DNA of 49,219 nt from Acidobacteria bacterium 28-9 (lineage in GTDB: Bacteria; Acidobacteriota; Blastocatellia; Pyrinomonadales; Pyrinomonadaceae): assembly GCA_002050355.1 (NCBI GenBank), contig MWYY01000044.1, positions 1-49,219 on the forward strand, written 5' to 3'. This document shows, piece after piece, positions 1 through 8,487 of the stretch. The position numbers were made by a program, and so were the translations under genes. The notes below the pieces were generated by a model. That model had not been told where the DNA came from and did not search any database. It saw nothing but the letters and a program-made list of their open reading frames with translations. Positions within the stretch are counted from its first letter, which is position 1; each line of letters starts with the position of its first letter.

Positions 1-1
1 G

Positions 2-76
2 CACTCACTTAAAAAGATTGCAGCGAAGAACGATTTGTTTTTCAAAGACCAAGAAAATGTTCGAAGCGGTGGTTAA
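2..76 (+). CDS. possible 3' end of a CDS entering from the left edge
   Basis: Frame 2 is open from the left edge for 24 codons and ends in TAA at 74-76. The peptide is lysine-rich and ends in ...ENVRSGG. It could be the tail of an upstream gene reading rightwards into the window, but 24 codons is short enough to be open by chance and no family is recognisable. I see nothing else in positions 1-132. Confidence 0.25.
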   Translation, partial: HSLKKIAAKNDLFFKDQENVRSGG

Positions 77-132
77 ACTTTATATTCATCAGATGAATTC
101 CACCAGCATCTCTTTTGTTACATGACCGATAA

Positions 133-1011
133 ATGAAATATATGCGCCTTTCCTTTTTAATTTTGTTCTTTTTTCTGTCGCAGTCATGCACGAAAGAACC
201 GGCACGTTCAGATACAAATATGAACGTTAATAGATCAAACGGCAATATCGCCATAAAATCATCACCAATGACAGCGACCAACGTTCCTGTTTACACTTAC
301 GAAGTCGTCAACACTTTCAAACACGACTCGAAGGCTTTTACCGAAGGTTTGTTTTTTCACAACGGATTTTTGTATGAAAGCACCGGTGAAGAGGGCGAAT
401 CTAATCTGCGCAAAGTCGAACTTTCAACAGGTAAAGTCGTGCAGCAACAGAATTTGGGTGAAGATTCGTTCGGCGAAGGCACGACCATTTTGAACGGCAA
501 AATTTATCAATTAACGTGGCGCGAAGGCACGGCTTTTGTCTATGACGCCGAAACGTTAAAACCGCTCAAGCAGTTTCGTTATCAAGGCGACGGCTGGGGT
601 TTGACGAACGACGGCACGAATCTTTATATGACCGACAGCACGCACGTTATTCGTGTGATTGACCCGGAAACTTTCAAAACTGTCCGCACCATTCCCGTGT
701 TACGCGAAGACGGAAAACCGCTGATGCAGATAAATGAACTCGAATTTATAAAAGGCGAATTGTGGTCAAACGTCTGGCACTCGGAAGACCCGCAAATTCT
801 TGGAAAACCAAATTACATCGCGCGTATTGACCCGCAAACCGGAAAACTTCTCGGCTGGATTGATTTGCAGGAAATTTCGCCTGACGATGTGAAGCGCGGC
901 ACGGAAAACACTCTAAACGGAATAGCTTACGATGCGGGCGGCGATAGAATTTTCGTTACGGGAAAGAACTGGAAAAAACTTTTCGAGATAAAAGTGAAGC
1001 CAAAAGAGTGA
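133..1011 (+). CDS. glutaminyl-peptide cyclotransferase (glutamine cyclotransferase family), lipoprotein
   Basis: The 292-residue product belongs to the glutamine cyclotransferase family (PF05096 type), which converts N-terminal glutamine of peptides to pyroglutamate using a five-bladed beta-propeller. The family hallmarks are visible: the FTEGLFF segment with a following YESTGEEG stretch, the GEGTTILNGKIYQLTWREG blade, and the LNGIAYD segment near the C-terminus. The N-terminus is a lipoprotein signal: a hydrophobic stretch then LSQSC with Cys19 as the predicted lipidated residue, so the enzyme probably sits on the periplasmic face of a membrane. A low-complexity Asn/Ser-rich linker follows. 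An alternative ATG lies three codons downstream. The gene stands alone and converges on the radical SAM gene at its 3' side. Confidence 0.9.
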   Translation: MKYMRLSFLILFFFLSQSCTKEPARSDTNMNVNRSNGNIAIKSSPMTATNVPVYTYEVVNTFKHDSKAFTEGLFFHNGFLYESTGEEGESNLRKVELSTGKVVQQQNLGEDSFGEGTTILNGKIYQLTWREGTAFVYDAETLKPLKQFRYQGDGWGLTNDGTNLYMTDSTHVIRVIDPETFKTVRTIPVLREDGKPLMQINELEFIKGELWSNVWHSEDPQILGKPNYIARIDPQTGKLLGWIDLQEISPDDVKRGTENTLNGIAYDAGGDRIFVTGKNWKKLFEIKVKPKE

Positions 1012-1052
1012 TATATACAATAAGGAATTACAAACTACGAATTAGAAAAAAA

Positions 1053-2513
1053 TCACCTGATTTCGTAATTCATAATTTTCTGCATTAAGCCCTGTAAATC
1101 CAAATCATAAATCGGAACATCAAACTGAGCCTTTAATTCTTCAAACTTCATTTCGTCCAGCAAAATCGGCTCGTCTGATTTGATTGTGTGTTTCGGAATG
1201 ATTGCAAAATCGCCGACGATTTTGTTTTTCACCCGGAGAAAATCCTGCCCTGTCAAAAGTCCCGCGACGGCAACATCGCCGCCGAAATATGTATTCGGAA
1301 CGGCGAGAACTTTGAGGCGTGAACCAATCAAAGAATTCACTCGTTCGATTTGTTCGCGCAGAACTGGCGCGAACATTTCACCGGTTAAAATTGTGCCGTT
1401 CAGCGAATTTAGTTTTGCGTTTTCGGCGTTTGGTTTTTTGTATTTGGGAACTATTGCCAATTGATGCGTTCTTGTATTTTCCGCGAAAAATCCGTCGGCT
1501 AAAGCAAACGATTTCGACTCGTTCAATAATCTGTGCCGCTCCAATTTTTTCAGCAATCTTTCAAACGAATTGAGAAACGAGCGTACCATTCCGACGCCAT
1601 CTTCTATTTGCGGATAATTGCCATAATGTCGGCGCGTCGGAATCGGCAAACCGGCTTTCAAATAAATTTCGTCGCCGAGAAATGCGAACGTAACGCCTAA
1701 AATTTTGCGAAATTCTTTTTGCAAAGGCTCGATTTCACTGATGATTTGACGACAGAATTCGGGCGTAACTTTCGTCAAGCGTTCGTCCGTGTTATAGCGC
1801 GTCAAACCGAGCGGTACAATCGCCGCACTGATAATTTTCGGAAACTGTGCGGCTAAATCTCGAACGGTTTTTTGCAAAATCGCTCCGTCGTTGATGGTCG
1901 GACACAGCACGATTTGCGCGTGGATTTCAATGTCGTTATCTAAAAGCCTTTGAATTTTGTCGGAAATGTCGGCGCGTTTTTCGTCAACGCCGAGAAGATA
2001 AGCGCGCGTCTTTAAATCGGTTGCGTGAACCGAAACATACTGGGGCGAGAGACGCTGCTCGATTATTCGATTCATTTCGTCCGGCGTGATTGAGGAAAGC
2101 GTCGTATAATTTCCGTAGAGAAACGACAATCTAATATCTTCGTCGCGGACGAAAAGCGAAGGTCTTGCATCGAGCGGATTTCCCTTGCAAAAGCAGAAAA
2201 TGCATTCGTTAGCACACTGGCGCGGCACGATTTGTTCAAATTCGATGCCGAAATCTTCGCCTTCTTCGCGCTCAATTTCCAATTCCCAAGTCTCGCCATT
2301 CGGTTTTTTAACCGTCAATTCCAGCTCGGTCTCGCCCGCCGTCTGAAACCGAAAATCCAAATAATCGCGCACCGCTCGCCCATTGACGCGCACGACTCTA
2401 TCGCCCGCCGCCAGTTCCAATTCCCTTGCAAGACCTTCCGGCGCGACATCGGCAATCAAAACTCCCGGACGCCGAAGCTGCGTTATCGCCGGTGTTACTG
2501 CAAATTCATACAT
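1053..2513 (-). CDS. PDZ-radical SAM-DUF512 domain protein
   Basis: This 486-residue protein has an N-terminal PDZ-like domain (about residues 15-80, with GDRVVRVNGRAV), then a radical SAM motif with Cys100, Cys104 and Cys107 (CANECIFC, plus an extra Cys109), and a long C-terminal region typical of DUF512. That order is characteristic of a conserved family of Fe-S oxidoreductases whose substrate is not established; it is commonly seen in Clostridia, Cyanobacteria and Acidobacteria. I set the start at the ATG at 2513 (protein begins MYEFAVTP). A further upstream in-frame ATG would add 18 residues that are not family-like. The 3' end approaches the cyclotransferase gene head to head, with degenerate repeats of a GAATTAC-type word in the 40-bp gap. 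Confidence 0.88.
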   Translation of the reverse strand: MYEFAVTPAITQLRRPGVLIADVAPEGLARELELAAGDRVVRVNGRAVRDYLDFRFQTAGETELELTVKKPNGETWELEIEREEGEDFGIEFEQIVPRQCANECIFCFCKGNPLDARPSLFVRDEDIRLSFLYGNYTTLSSITPDEMNRIIEQRLSPQYVSVHATDLKTRAYLLGVDEKRADISDKIQRLLDNDIEIHAQIVLCPTINDGAILQKTVRDLAAQFPKIISAAIVPLGLTRYNTDERLTKVTPEFCRQIISEIEPLQKEFRKILGVTFAFLGDEIYLKAGLPIPTRRHYGNYPQIEDGVGMVRSFLNSFERLLKKLERHRLLNESKSFALADGFFAENTRTHQLAIVPKYKKPNAENAKLNSLNGTILTGEMFAPVLREQIERVNSLIGSRLKVLAVPNTYFGGDVAVAGLLTGQDFLRVKNKIVGDFAIIPKHTIKSDEPILLDEMKFEELKAQFDVPIYDLDLQGLMQKIMNYEIR

Positions 2514-2606
2514 ACAATTTAAAACAGTCGCCCAAAAGATTTTGCGAACAACTTTAAAACATAACATACAGCGACATCAAACGAAAGAAACAACGTCGCT
2601 CGGTAG

Positions 2607-2618
2607 GGTAGTGTTCAA
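2607..2618 (+). repeat. left copy of 12-bp inverted repeat GGTAGTGTTCAA
   Basis: GGTAGTGTTCAA here is matched exactly, in inverted orientation, at 5621-5632. The pair brackets the YD-like gene and the IS1182 element. It may mark the ends of an older mobile segment, but I found no target duplication outside the arms, so the call is tentative. Confidence 0.3.
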
Positions 2619-2671
2619 TTGTTATGGTTCTAAAAAAGATTATTTGAGGCTTTGTCTTGAAACGCTTATTT

Positions 2672-3798
2672 TTAATAGTAGCTGATAGTTCTTTGTTCCA
2701 ATACCGAATACTGTACTTCTCCTTTAGGAGAAACAGTTACTAAAATTGTTTTGACTCTGTTGCCGTGTTCGTCGTATTCAAAAACCTGTTTGCTTTCCAC
2801 CTCTCCGTCTGACTTATAGAAGACTAGCTCGCTTTGCTTTCCCCGCTCATCAAAGCCGGATGTTTGTCTGAGAATAAGCGTTCCTGATTCCGAGTAATTT
2901 AATCTTTCAATTTCAAAACCCTTCTCATTATATTTGATTACAATCCTTCCGGGAGACGGGTCTTCGCTGCTAAATCTCCTGTCAGCTTTTGCCGTCGTCA
3001 GTGTCTCTTTCTTCTTGATCCTTCCTGCTTCATCGTATTCGATGATTGTTTTGCTTGTTATGGTTTTACTGCTGACGGTTGACTCGATTAATTCATCTGC
3101 GGAATTGTAACTGTTTATGGTTGTTCTTGTGACTTCTCCATTGGGATTGAACACTTCCTCTTTTATCAATCTTCCGTTTTCGTAAGTTCGGTTGTAACCA
3201 AATGCAAGAGTTCCGTTATCAAAATAGCTCTCTTTAACTGCATTGTGCATTACATCAAAGGCGCGCTTGACCTTAGTGCTGTAAGATTTCCCGATACTGC
3301 TTTCTTCAATAAGATTGTCGGCTGAATCATATTTATAATTTCGACTGGTAAAAATGGCATCAGGACCGCTGTTTATTTCTTGAACTTTGTTTCCTCGATT
3401 GTCATAAACATAAGTAGATTTATAAGCGACAGCATCTTCCTGATAGACAATTACTTCTATGAGCTTTTTTGCGCGATAAGTAAAATGGCATGCTTATTAA
3501 TTCCTTCGGCATAGGCTACGCCTTTACCGTAATATTCCTTCCAGCCGCTCATCAAACCATCTGCGTTGTAGAAATAACTTGATGTGTGTTCAATAGACCC
3601 GTCTGGTTTATAAAGCGTCCGTTCGATTTCATTTCCCTGACGGTCATAGAGAACAACCTGAGTTTGAAAAGAATTTACATACCGGAAAGAGCGAATCGGT
3701 CCGACTAATCCGTCACTCTTACTTATTTCAACGGTTTGAGCAGGCGAATAACTGTGAAACATTAGAAGAACAAAGATAATAGAACATACTGTTTTCAT
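2672..3798 (-). pseudogene. secreted YD/RHS-repeat-like protein, broken by a one-base frameshift
   Basis: Two leftward frames together encode a secreted protein rich in repeats of the type YDxxGN and YNxxGxEIER, resembling YD (RHS) repeats. The first frame starts at the ATG at 3798 with a signal peptide ending SYSPAQT and stops at 3457 after ...KHAILLIAQKSS. The second frame is open from about 3493 to 2672 without needing a start and continues the same repeat pattern (KKLIEVIVYQED, TYVYDNRGNKV, YNEKGFEIERLNYSE). The frames meet at a run of six A (minus strand, about 3466-3471); adding one A gives IAQKKLIEV and a single reading frame of roughly 375 residues. The break could be true decay, a homopolymer sequencing error or slippage. 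The IS1182 element begins 29 bp upstream of the start, which probably separates the gene from its promoter and favours decay. Function unknown. Confidence 0.65.
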
Positions 3799-3827
3799 AA
3801 TACACCTTTGATGCAACTTCACTTATT

Positions 3828-3863
3828 TGTCTCAAAAAGGGTCGGATACTGTTGCCCAATTCA
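3828..3863 (+). repeat. left terminal inverted repeat of the IS1182 element
   Basis: The 36 bases begin TGTCTCA and end GTTGCCCAATTCA. They match the reverse complement of 5562-5597 at both ends, with mismatches only in the middle portion. The inner end overlaps the stop codon of the transposase frame. Confidence 0.85.
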
Positions 3864-5501
3864 ATTTGCTAATCTCGCGAACCGGGAAACTCTTGTTTTT
3901 GCCGGTAGTTCCATGTTCAAGTAGTTGACTGCCCGCACAATATTGATCGCCGTCGCCGTTGCCACTTCCTGAAGATGTGTTTTCTCGAGTCCCTGATATC
4001 TTGACCGCCGCAGCGTTCCGCGTCTGACTCCTTGTGAAATCGTGCCTTCGATTCCGGCGCGTTTCCGGTATTCGTTTCGTCCTTCAGAACTGGCTAGTTT
4101 TCTTCGCGTCTGCTCGAGTGCTTCATATAACTGCCGACCCGGAATTTGTAAGGATCTACCCGCCTTTTTGCTTCTGACACATTGTTTACGGCTGAAACAA
4201 ACTGCACAATCCTGCGGCTTGAATCTGATCTTGACGACCGGACGTGAATATTCCCTGGTTTGATATTCATGCCAGTAAACACTTTGTTTGCCCATTGGAC
4301 ATTGGGCTTGTCGGTTATCCCAATCGATTTGAAACTGCGTCGCCTCGATTCCTCCCTCACGCGCCTGCCAACTCGGATTCAGCCGCATCGGACCGAAGAG
4401 TTCAATGCCGTACTTTCGGGAGCTTTCCACCACCAATTGGGCATTCACATAACCGGTATCAACCAGATGTCTGGACGGCAGTAAGTTATTCTTCTGCATC
4501 TGCTTGTGAATATCATCGGTGCAGGCAACATCCTGCGTCGTGGCAACCGTTGTCTGAACATTGGTAATAATGTGCGGCAGGTGTTCATCACAAGTTTCAC
4601 TCAGATGAACTTTATAACCCGTCCAGAACAAATCACGCTTGGTGCTGAAACGCGCCTCAGTATCATAAGGCGATTCGATTGCCGTTGCCGCTTTAGACAG
4701 TTCAGCCGTTGGTCGCCAGTAAACTTCGCCGTCTTCGTGGCGCGTGTAATGCCGCTGCCAGACTCTTTCCAGGATGGCAACTTTTTTGAGCTTTAATAAA
4801 GTTGGCTGCTGATCAATCAGCAGTTTGAGCAGATGAAAACCATCTTTTCCAACCTGGCGGGCGTAATCTTCCCGAGCCGGATCGGTTCGCGGCATCCGGG
4901 ATTGTTCGGCTCTTGTGGCATAGCGTGTAAACCATTCGGGCAGAGCCGCTTTGGTAACCCATTCGGGAGCAGAAGTGGCGACTTCGTTCAAAGCGGCGCG
5001 CATCGTTCCCGTCACCAGTTCCAGCCGGTTCATCACGCGAATCGCGGCGAGGACATGCGTTGAATCGGTGCGCTAGTGACCTCTAACTTTGAGCAGTTTC
5101 TTTTCCCGAAAGCGATCAAGCAGCCGTTCGAGCAATAGCCTCTGCTGCTCACCGCCAACCAGTCGGGAGCGAAACCCACTCAACACCGAATAATCAAAGC
5201 CGGAATCGGTTAGCTCCAAGCCAAGCAGATACTTCCAATCGATGCGTGAACGAACCGCTTCGGCCGCCTGGCGGTCGGATAAGTTCTCCAGAAACTGCAT
5301 AATGGTGATCAAAGCCAATCGCCAGGGAGTAAATGCCGGATGACCGCGACGCGAAAAAAGCTCAGCAAAATCGGCATCTTCAAATAAAGTTCCCAATTCA
5401 TCGCGCATCGAAAGATAAAGATTGCCTTTGGGGAAAGCGGCGCGCGCAATCAGCACAGTCTGTTCAGGGATCGGTTTGATGATCGAAGGTGTTAGAGACA
5501 T
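3861..5501 (-). pseudogene. IS1182-family transposase interrupted by an in-frame TAG
   Basis: The frame encodes an IS1182 transposase of about 546 codons. The N-terminal DUF772-type region (142 codons, with RRGHPAFTPWRLALI and SDRQAAEAVRSRIDWKYLLGL segments) ends at TAG 5073-5075. The same frame resumes at once with RTDSTHVLAAIR, which carries the first catalytic Asp, and runs to 3861 through HLVDTGYVNAQL and GIEGTISQGVRRG (DDE core and terminal Glu region). In relatives the position is usually Gln (RGRQRTDSTHV), so a single CAG to TAG change explains the break. The truncated product would lack the whole catalytic domain. A very good Shine-Dalgarno (GGAGGAG) lies before the ATG at 5501. A GTG at 5036 could in principle restart the C-terminal part, but that part would lack the first catalytic Asp. 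Confidence 0.88.
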
Positions 5502-5561
5502 AATAAAACTCCTCCAAAAGTGATTGAAATAGTATTATTATATTGAGAATACAGCCTCTTA

Positions 5562-5597
5562 TGAATTGGGCAACAGTATCGGGTCGTTTATGAGACA
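5562..5597 (-). repeat. right terminal inverted repeat of the IS1182 element
   Basis: This is the reverse-complement partner of 3828-3863, ending TGAGACA at the outer boundary. The inner 16 bases (TGAATTGGGCAACAGT) match the other arm perfectly. Confidence 0.85.
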
Positions 5598-5620
5598 ACA
5601 TAAGTATAGCACCGCACTTT

Positions 5621-5632
5621 TTGAACACTACC
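5621..5632 (-). repeat. right copy of 12-bp inverted repeat GGTAGTGTTCAA
   Basis: TTGAACACTACC is the exact reverse complement of 2607-2618. It lies 24 bp outside the right end of the IS1182 element, so the IS would be nested inside whatever the outer pair delimits. Confidence 0.3.
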
Positions 5633-5677
5633 AACTTTTCCTGTTGTTTGCTATGAATTTCAGGCGTAAGTCATCAA

Positions 5678-5917
5678 CTAATTTAATCGGTCGAGAAACG
5701 CTTTAGCATCTTCCCAATCGACAAACTCACCTTTGCGAGCGCGACGCGCGGCGCGAATGTCGGTTGCATCTTCGGCGGTCAATTTTTCGGGATTTACTTT
5801 TACGCGCTGCGCCTGCGCCTGCAAATTGTCCAACAATTCGGCGGCTGTCTGCGCGTCTTCCAATTTGTAGCGACGCTTTACGCCGCGCTGCGGCACGTCA
5901 ATAATTATTTGTCCCAT
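5678..5917 (-). CDS. small protein of unknown function, antitoxin-like size
   Basis: This 79-residue product starts MGQIIIDVPQRGVKRRY and is rich in Ala, Arg and Asp, with a predicted helical centre (QTAAELLDNLQAQAQRV) and an acidic/aromatic tail (FVDWEDAKAFLDRLN). I do not recognise a family. Size, charge and position beside other small genes would suit an antitoxin or small regulator, but that is inference. It is the most distal of three leftward small genes, separated from the next by 61 bp. Confidence 0.6.
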   Translation of the reverse strand: MGQIIIDVPQRGVKRRYKLEDAQTAAELLDNLQAQAQRVKVNPEKLTAEDATDIRAARRARKGEFVDWEDAKAFLDRLN

Positions 5918-5978
5918 AATAGATAAATTTCAGCGGAATGTTTTACGCGCCTTTTGGTTTTTAAAACGATTCGAGCGA

Positions 5979-6230
5979 TTAGACGAAAACGCCGTAAAGG
6001 TCGAGAACTTCGATGCTGACAAGCCGGTTTTGTGCGTCGTAATTATAAATAAGCCCTTTTTCCATATCGTCTTCGCTGTAAGTTGATTTTCCGTCGTTGA
6101 GACGAACGACCAGCAAATCAACGTCCGGCTGATATTTCAACTGTAAGCTGCGGTTTGGAAGTTTGACGCGCTCGCCCGCGAGTTTGAGCAATTCTTTTTC
6201 TTTACTAATTTCTAATTGTCTGACTGCCAT
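5979..6230 (-). CDS. DUF2283 domain protein, putative antitoxin partner
   Basis: The 83-residue protein contains the DUF2283 signature: LKYQPDVDLLVVRL followed by an acidic strand and YDAQNRLVSIEVLDLYG. DUF2283 proteins are small, single-domain and often encoded beside toxin-like partners. The first 18 codons overlap the 3' end of the upstream gene (6212-6523), indicating translational coupling. Role as the neutralising partner of that gene product is inferred from the overlap and from the usual pairing, not from a demonstrated interaction. Confidence 0.75.
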   Translation of the reverse strand: MAVRQLEISKEKELLKLAGERVKLPNRSLQLKYQPDVDLLVVRLNDGKSTYSEDDMEKGLIYNYDAQNRLVSIEVLDLYGVFV

Positions 6231-6523
6231 ATTATTAAATTTTCGTTGTAACCGCTTTTGATGTATGCCGAGATAATAAAGCCGTCCGTCCGATTCAGTT
6301 CACGATATAAAACGTGAAGCCATTTTATTCTGCCGACGTTGACGACGGCAATCTTAGTGCCTTTATGCCCGCGTAAAACGAACTTCGGATTTTCAATAGT
6401 TGAGAGAATCGTTTCAAAATGTCCGCTCATTTCTGGATGTTCTACTAAAATATGCTCATACCAACGCTCATCGGTCAGGCGAATTGGAATGTCGTTAATT
6501 GATTTTACAGTATCCAAATTCAC
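6212..6523 (-). CDS. putative nuclease-like toxin (PBECR/BrnT-like fold)
   Basis: The 103-residue protein has the pattern RLTDERWYEHILVEHPEM, then ENPKFVLRGHKG, KWLHVLYREL and DGFIISAYIKS. This layout (an early Trp-x-x-His, a central strand pair, a late Ile-x-x-Ala-Tyr strand) resembles the Barnase-EndoU-ColicinE5/D-RelE-like nuclease families found next to DUF2283 genes. A match to a specific family cannot be fixed by eye. It overlaps the downstream DUF2283 gene by 19 bp, an arrangement typical of toxin-antitoxin or cognate regulatory pairs. Confidence 0.65.
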   Translation of the reverse strand: MNLDTVKSINDIPIRLTDERWYEHILVEHPEMSGHFETILSTIENPKFVLRGHKGTKIAVVNVGRIKWLHVLYRELNRTDGFIISAYIKSGYNENLIIWQSDN

Positions 6524-6652
6524 AAATCTACAAATTCATTATCGGAAACTATACCAGAAAAACACGGGCAGATTTAATCTGCTGTTTGCTATGGTTTTTC
6601 GGCGAATGGTAAAATCACCTTTCGCATTTATACATCGAGAAAATAATTATTT

Positions 6653-7456
6653 ATGGAATTAGCAGTAGAAAAATTCGCGGTCGAAAGCGAGCCGTATTAT
6701 TTGCCGGTCGCGCAGGAAGTCGAGCTTTTTGAGACGGCTTACGGCGCGCATCTGCCCGTGATGCTCAAAGGTCCGACGGGTTGCGGGAAAACCAGATTTG
6801 TCGAGTTTATGGCGCATAAATTGAATCGTCCGCTCGTCACGGTCGCGTGCCACGAAGATTTGTCTTCGACCGATTTGGTCGGGCGTTTTCTGCTCGAAGG
6901 CGACGAAACCGTCTGGCATGACGGACCGCTGACGAGCGCGGTTAAAAGCGGCGCGATTTGCTATCTGGACGAAGTCGTCGAAGCGCGCAAAGACACGGTG
7001 GTTATTATTCATCCTCTAACAGACCATCGCCGTCGCCTGCCGATTGAAAAACTCGGAACAATTATCGAAGCGTTGCCTGAATTTATGCTCGTCGTCTCCT
7101 ACAATCCTGGTTATCAATCAATTTTGAAGGATTTAAAACAATCCACGCGCCAGCGATTTATCGCAATGGAATTCGATTACCCGAACGCCGAAGCGGAAAC
7201 GGAAATCGTCGCGCACGAGGGCGGAATTGGCGCGGCGACGGCGCGCGATTTGGTTACAATCGGTCAAAAAGTTCGTAACCTGCGCGGGCACGGACTCGAA
7301 GAAGGCGTTTCAACCAGATTGCTTATTTACGCAGCGCAAATGATTGCCAAAGGAATTTCGCCCGTTGACGCGGCGGAAGTAGCCCTCGTTTCGCCGATTA
7401 CCGACGACAGAGAATTGCAAAGAAGTATTCGAGAAATTGTTACGACGATTATTTGA
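6653..7456 (+). CDS. CbbQ/NirQ/NorQ-type AAA+ ATPase (MoxR group)
   Basis: The 267-residue protein is a MoxR-group AAA+ ATPase of the CbbQ/NirQ/NorQ type: Walker A GPTGCGKT at 40-47, Walker B CYLDE at 103-107 followed by [20 protein letters not shown], and the sensor 1 region VVSYNPGYQ. CbbQ/NorQ proteins act with a VWA-domain partner (CbbO/NorD) to remodel or activate a target such as Rubisco or nitric oxide reductase. No VWA partner and no such target is encoded nearby, so the client is unknown. The length is normal for the family and all motifs are intact. It lies alone on the plus strand between leftward genes. Confidence 0.88.
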   Translation: MELAVEKFAVESEPYYLPVAQEVELFETAYGAHLPVMLKGPTGCGKTRFVEFMAHKLNRPLVTVACHEDLSSTDLVGRFLLEGDETVWHDGPLTSAVKSGAICYLDEVVEARKDTVVIIHPLTDHRRRLPIEKLGTIIEALPEFMLVVSYNPGYQSILKDLKQSTRQRFIAMEFDYPNAEAETEIVAHEGGIGAATARDLVTIGQKVRNLRGHGLEEGVSTRLLIYAAQMIAKGISPVDAAEVALVSPITDDRELQRSIREIVTTII

Positions 7457-7552
7457 TGTGAAAATAGAATACGAATTATTCAAGGTTTTTAAGTTTACTT
7501 TATATATTTACAATTATAAAAAACCAGTGTTCTACTTCTCAATACAAATAAA

Positions 7553-8479
7553 TTAAAAATCTGCTTTTTCGTCTTGAAACTCCGGCGCGGTTTCTGTTTT
7601 CGGTTGCTGTAGAGCGCTTGAACCAGTTGGATAAAGTTCTATTTTTGCATCGGTCAAGGCATTTTTAATTGCGGTTGCAACCGCGTCGAAAACTTCGAGA
7701 GGTTTGTTTTCCTCTGTTTTTATCCAAAATAATATTGATAATTTGACGCCTTCCGCAGCGAGTTCCGTAACGTAAACGCTCGGATGCGGTTCTTTGACGA
7801 CGCCTTGCGTTTGGTTTAAAACATGCAAAATACTTGCTTTTGCTCGTTCGATTTCCGCGTCGTAACCAATACTGATTTGCAGCTTCATACGGCGTTCCGT
7901 GCCTGCACCGCGGATGACCAGCGCGCTCGAATACATATCGCCGTTCGGCATTAAAATCATCTCGCCGTCGTCCATTCTCAAAGTCGTCGCGCGGACGCCG
8001 ATATATTCGACTTTTCCCTGCTTGTCTTTGACGAAAATATAATCGCCAATTTGAAACGGCTGTTTCCAGAGAATTAAAACGCCCGATAATAAATTATTTA
8101 AAATGTCTTTGGTCGCAAAACCGACGATAAACGATGCAAAACCAATACTTGCAATTAAATCGCTAAATTGAAAAGCCGGAATAATAACAGTAAGCGCGGT
8201 GAAAAACCCGAGAACGAAAATGCCGATGACAATCAAACGGCTGAACAAAATCCGCAGACGCAAATCCAAATTCGTACGTTTCGACGCGGACAAAAAAATG
8301 TTTTTGATAATTTTCGCCAGCAGCCAAAAAAGAAGCAGAACGATTAATCCGGCGACAAAATACGGCAAGCCTCCGACAAGTGAGGTCAGGAGATTGTTAA
8401 TCGAACTCCACGCGACGTTTGAAATTTGCGACGCATTATCAACGATGCGCGTCGAAACGTTTGAATTTTGTAAAGACAT
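7553..8479 (-). CDS. MscS-family small-conductance mechanosensitive channel
   Basis: The 308-residue membrane protein has an N-terminal extension, three hydrophobic helices (around residues 35-60, 75-105 and 108-130), the Gly/Ala-rich pore helix followed by NLLSGVLILWKQPFQIGDYI, and the VEYIGVRATTLRMDDGEMILMPNG beta domain that defines MscS. The C-terminal part forms the cytoplasmic vestibule (YDAEIERAKASI...VLNQTQGV) and ends in a polar tail. MscS channels release solutes during hypo-osmotic shock. The next gene upstream on the same strand is a truncated fragment, so the channel is likely transcribed on its own. Confidence 0.92.
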   Translation of the reverse strand: MSLQNSNVSTRIVDNASQISNVAWSSINNLLTSLVGGLPYFVAGLIVLLLFWLLAKIIKNIFLSASKRTNLDLRLRILFSRLIVIGIFVLGFFTALTVIIPAFQFSDLIASIGFASFIVGFATKDILNNLLSGVLILWKQPFQIGDYIFVKDKQGKVEYIGVRATTLRMDDGEMILMPNGDMYSSALVIRGAGTERRMKLQISIGYDAEIERAKASILHVLNQTQGVVKEPHPSVYVTELAAEGVKLSILFWIKTEENKPLEVFDAVATAIKNALTDAKIELYPTGSSALQQPKTETAPEFQDEKADF

Positions 8480-8487
8480 CGGGCTGA

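Larger units (their letters stand above)
3828..5597 (-). mobile_element. IS1182-family insertion sequence
   Basis: The element is delimited by about 36-bp imperfect terminal inverted repeats, both starting TGTCTCA and sharing CGATACTGTTGCCC-type inner sequence, and it encodes a single IS1182-type transposase on the minus strand. Length is about 1.77 kb, normal for the family. No clear direct target duplication is seen. Instead the flanks are themselves nearly inverted (ACTTAT on the left, ATAAGT on the right), suggesting insertion into a small palindrome or a longer imperfect repeat. The transposase carries an internal amber codon, so this copy is probably not autonomous. Confidence 0.85.

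Noticed and set aside
42-281. 79-codon leftward frame at the left edge
   Set aside because: It overlaps the signal-peptide end of the cyclotransferase gene, is basic and low in complexity, and has no family-like pattern.
4042-5063. several rightward frames of 70-110 codons in the IS1182 element
   Set aside because: They mirror the transposase in the other strand and lack any consistent motif.
5598-5640. target duplication of the IS1182 element
   Set aside because: The flanking bases ACTTAT and ATAAGT are inverted rather than direct copies, so no duplication can be claimed.
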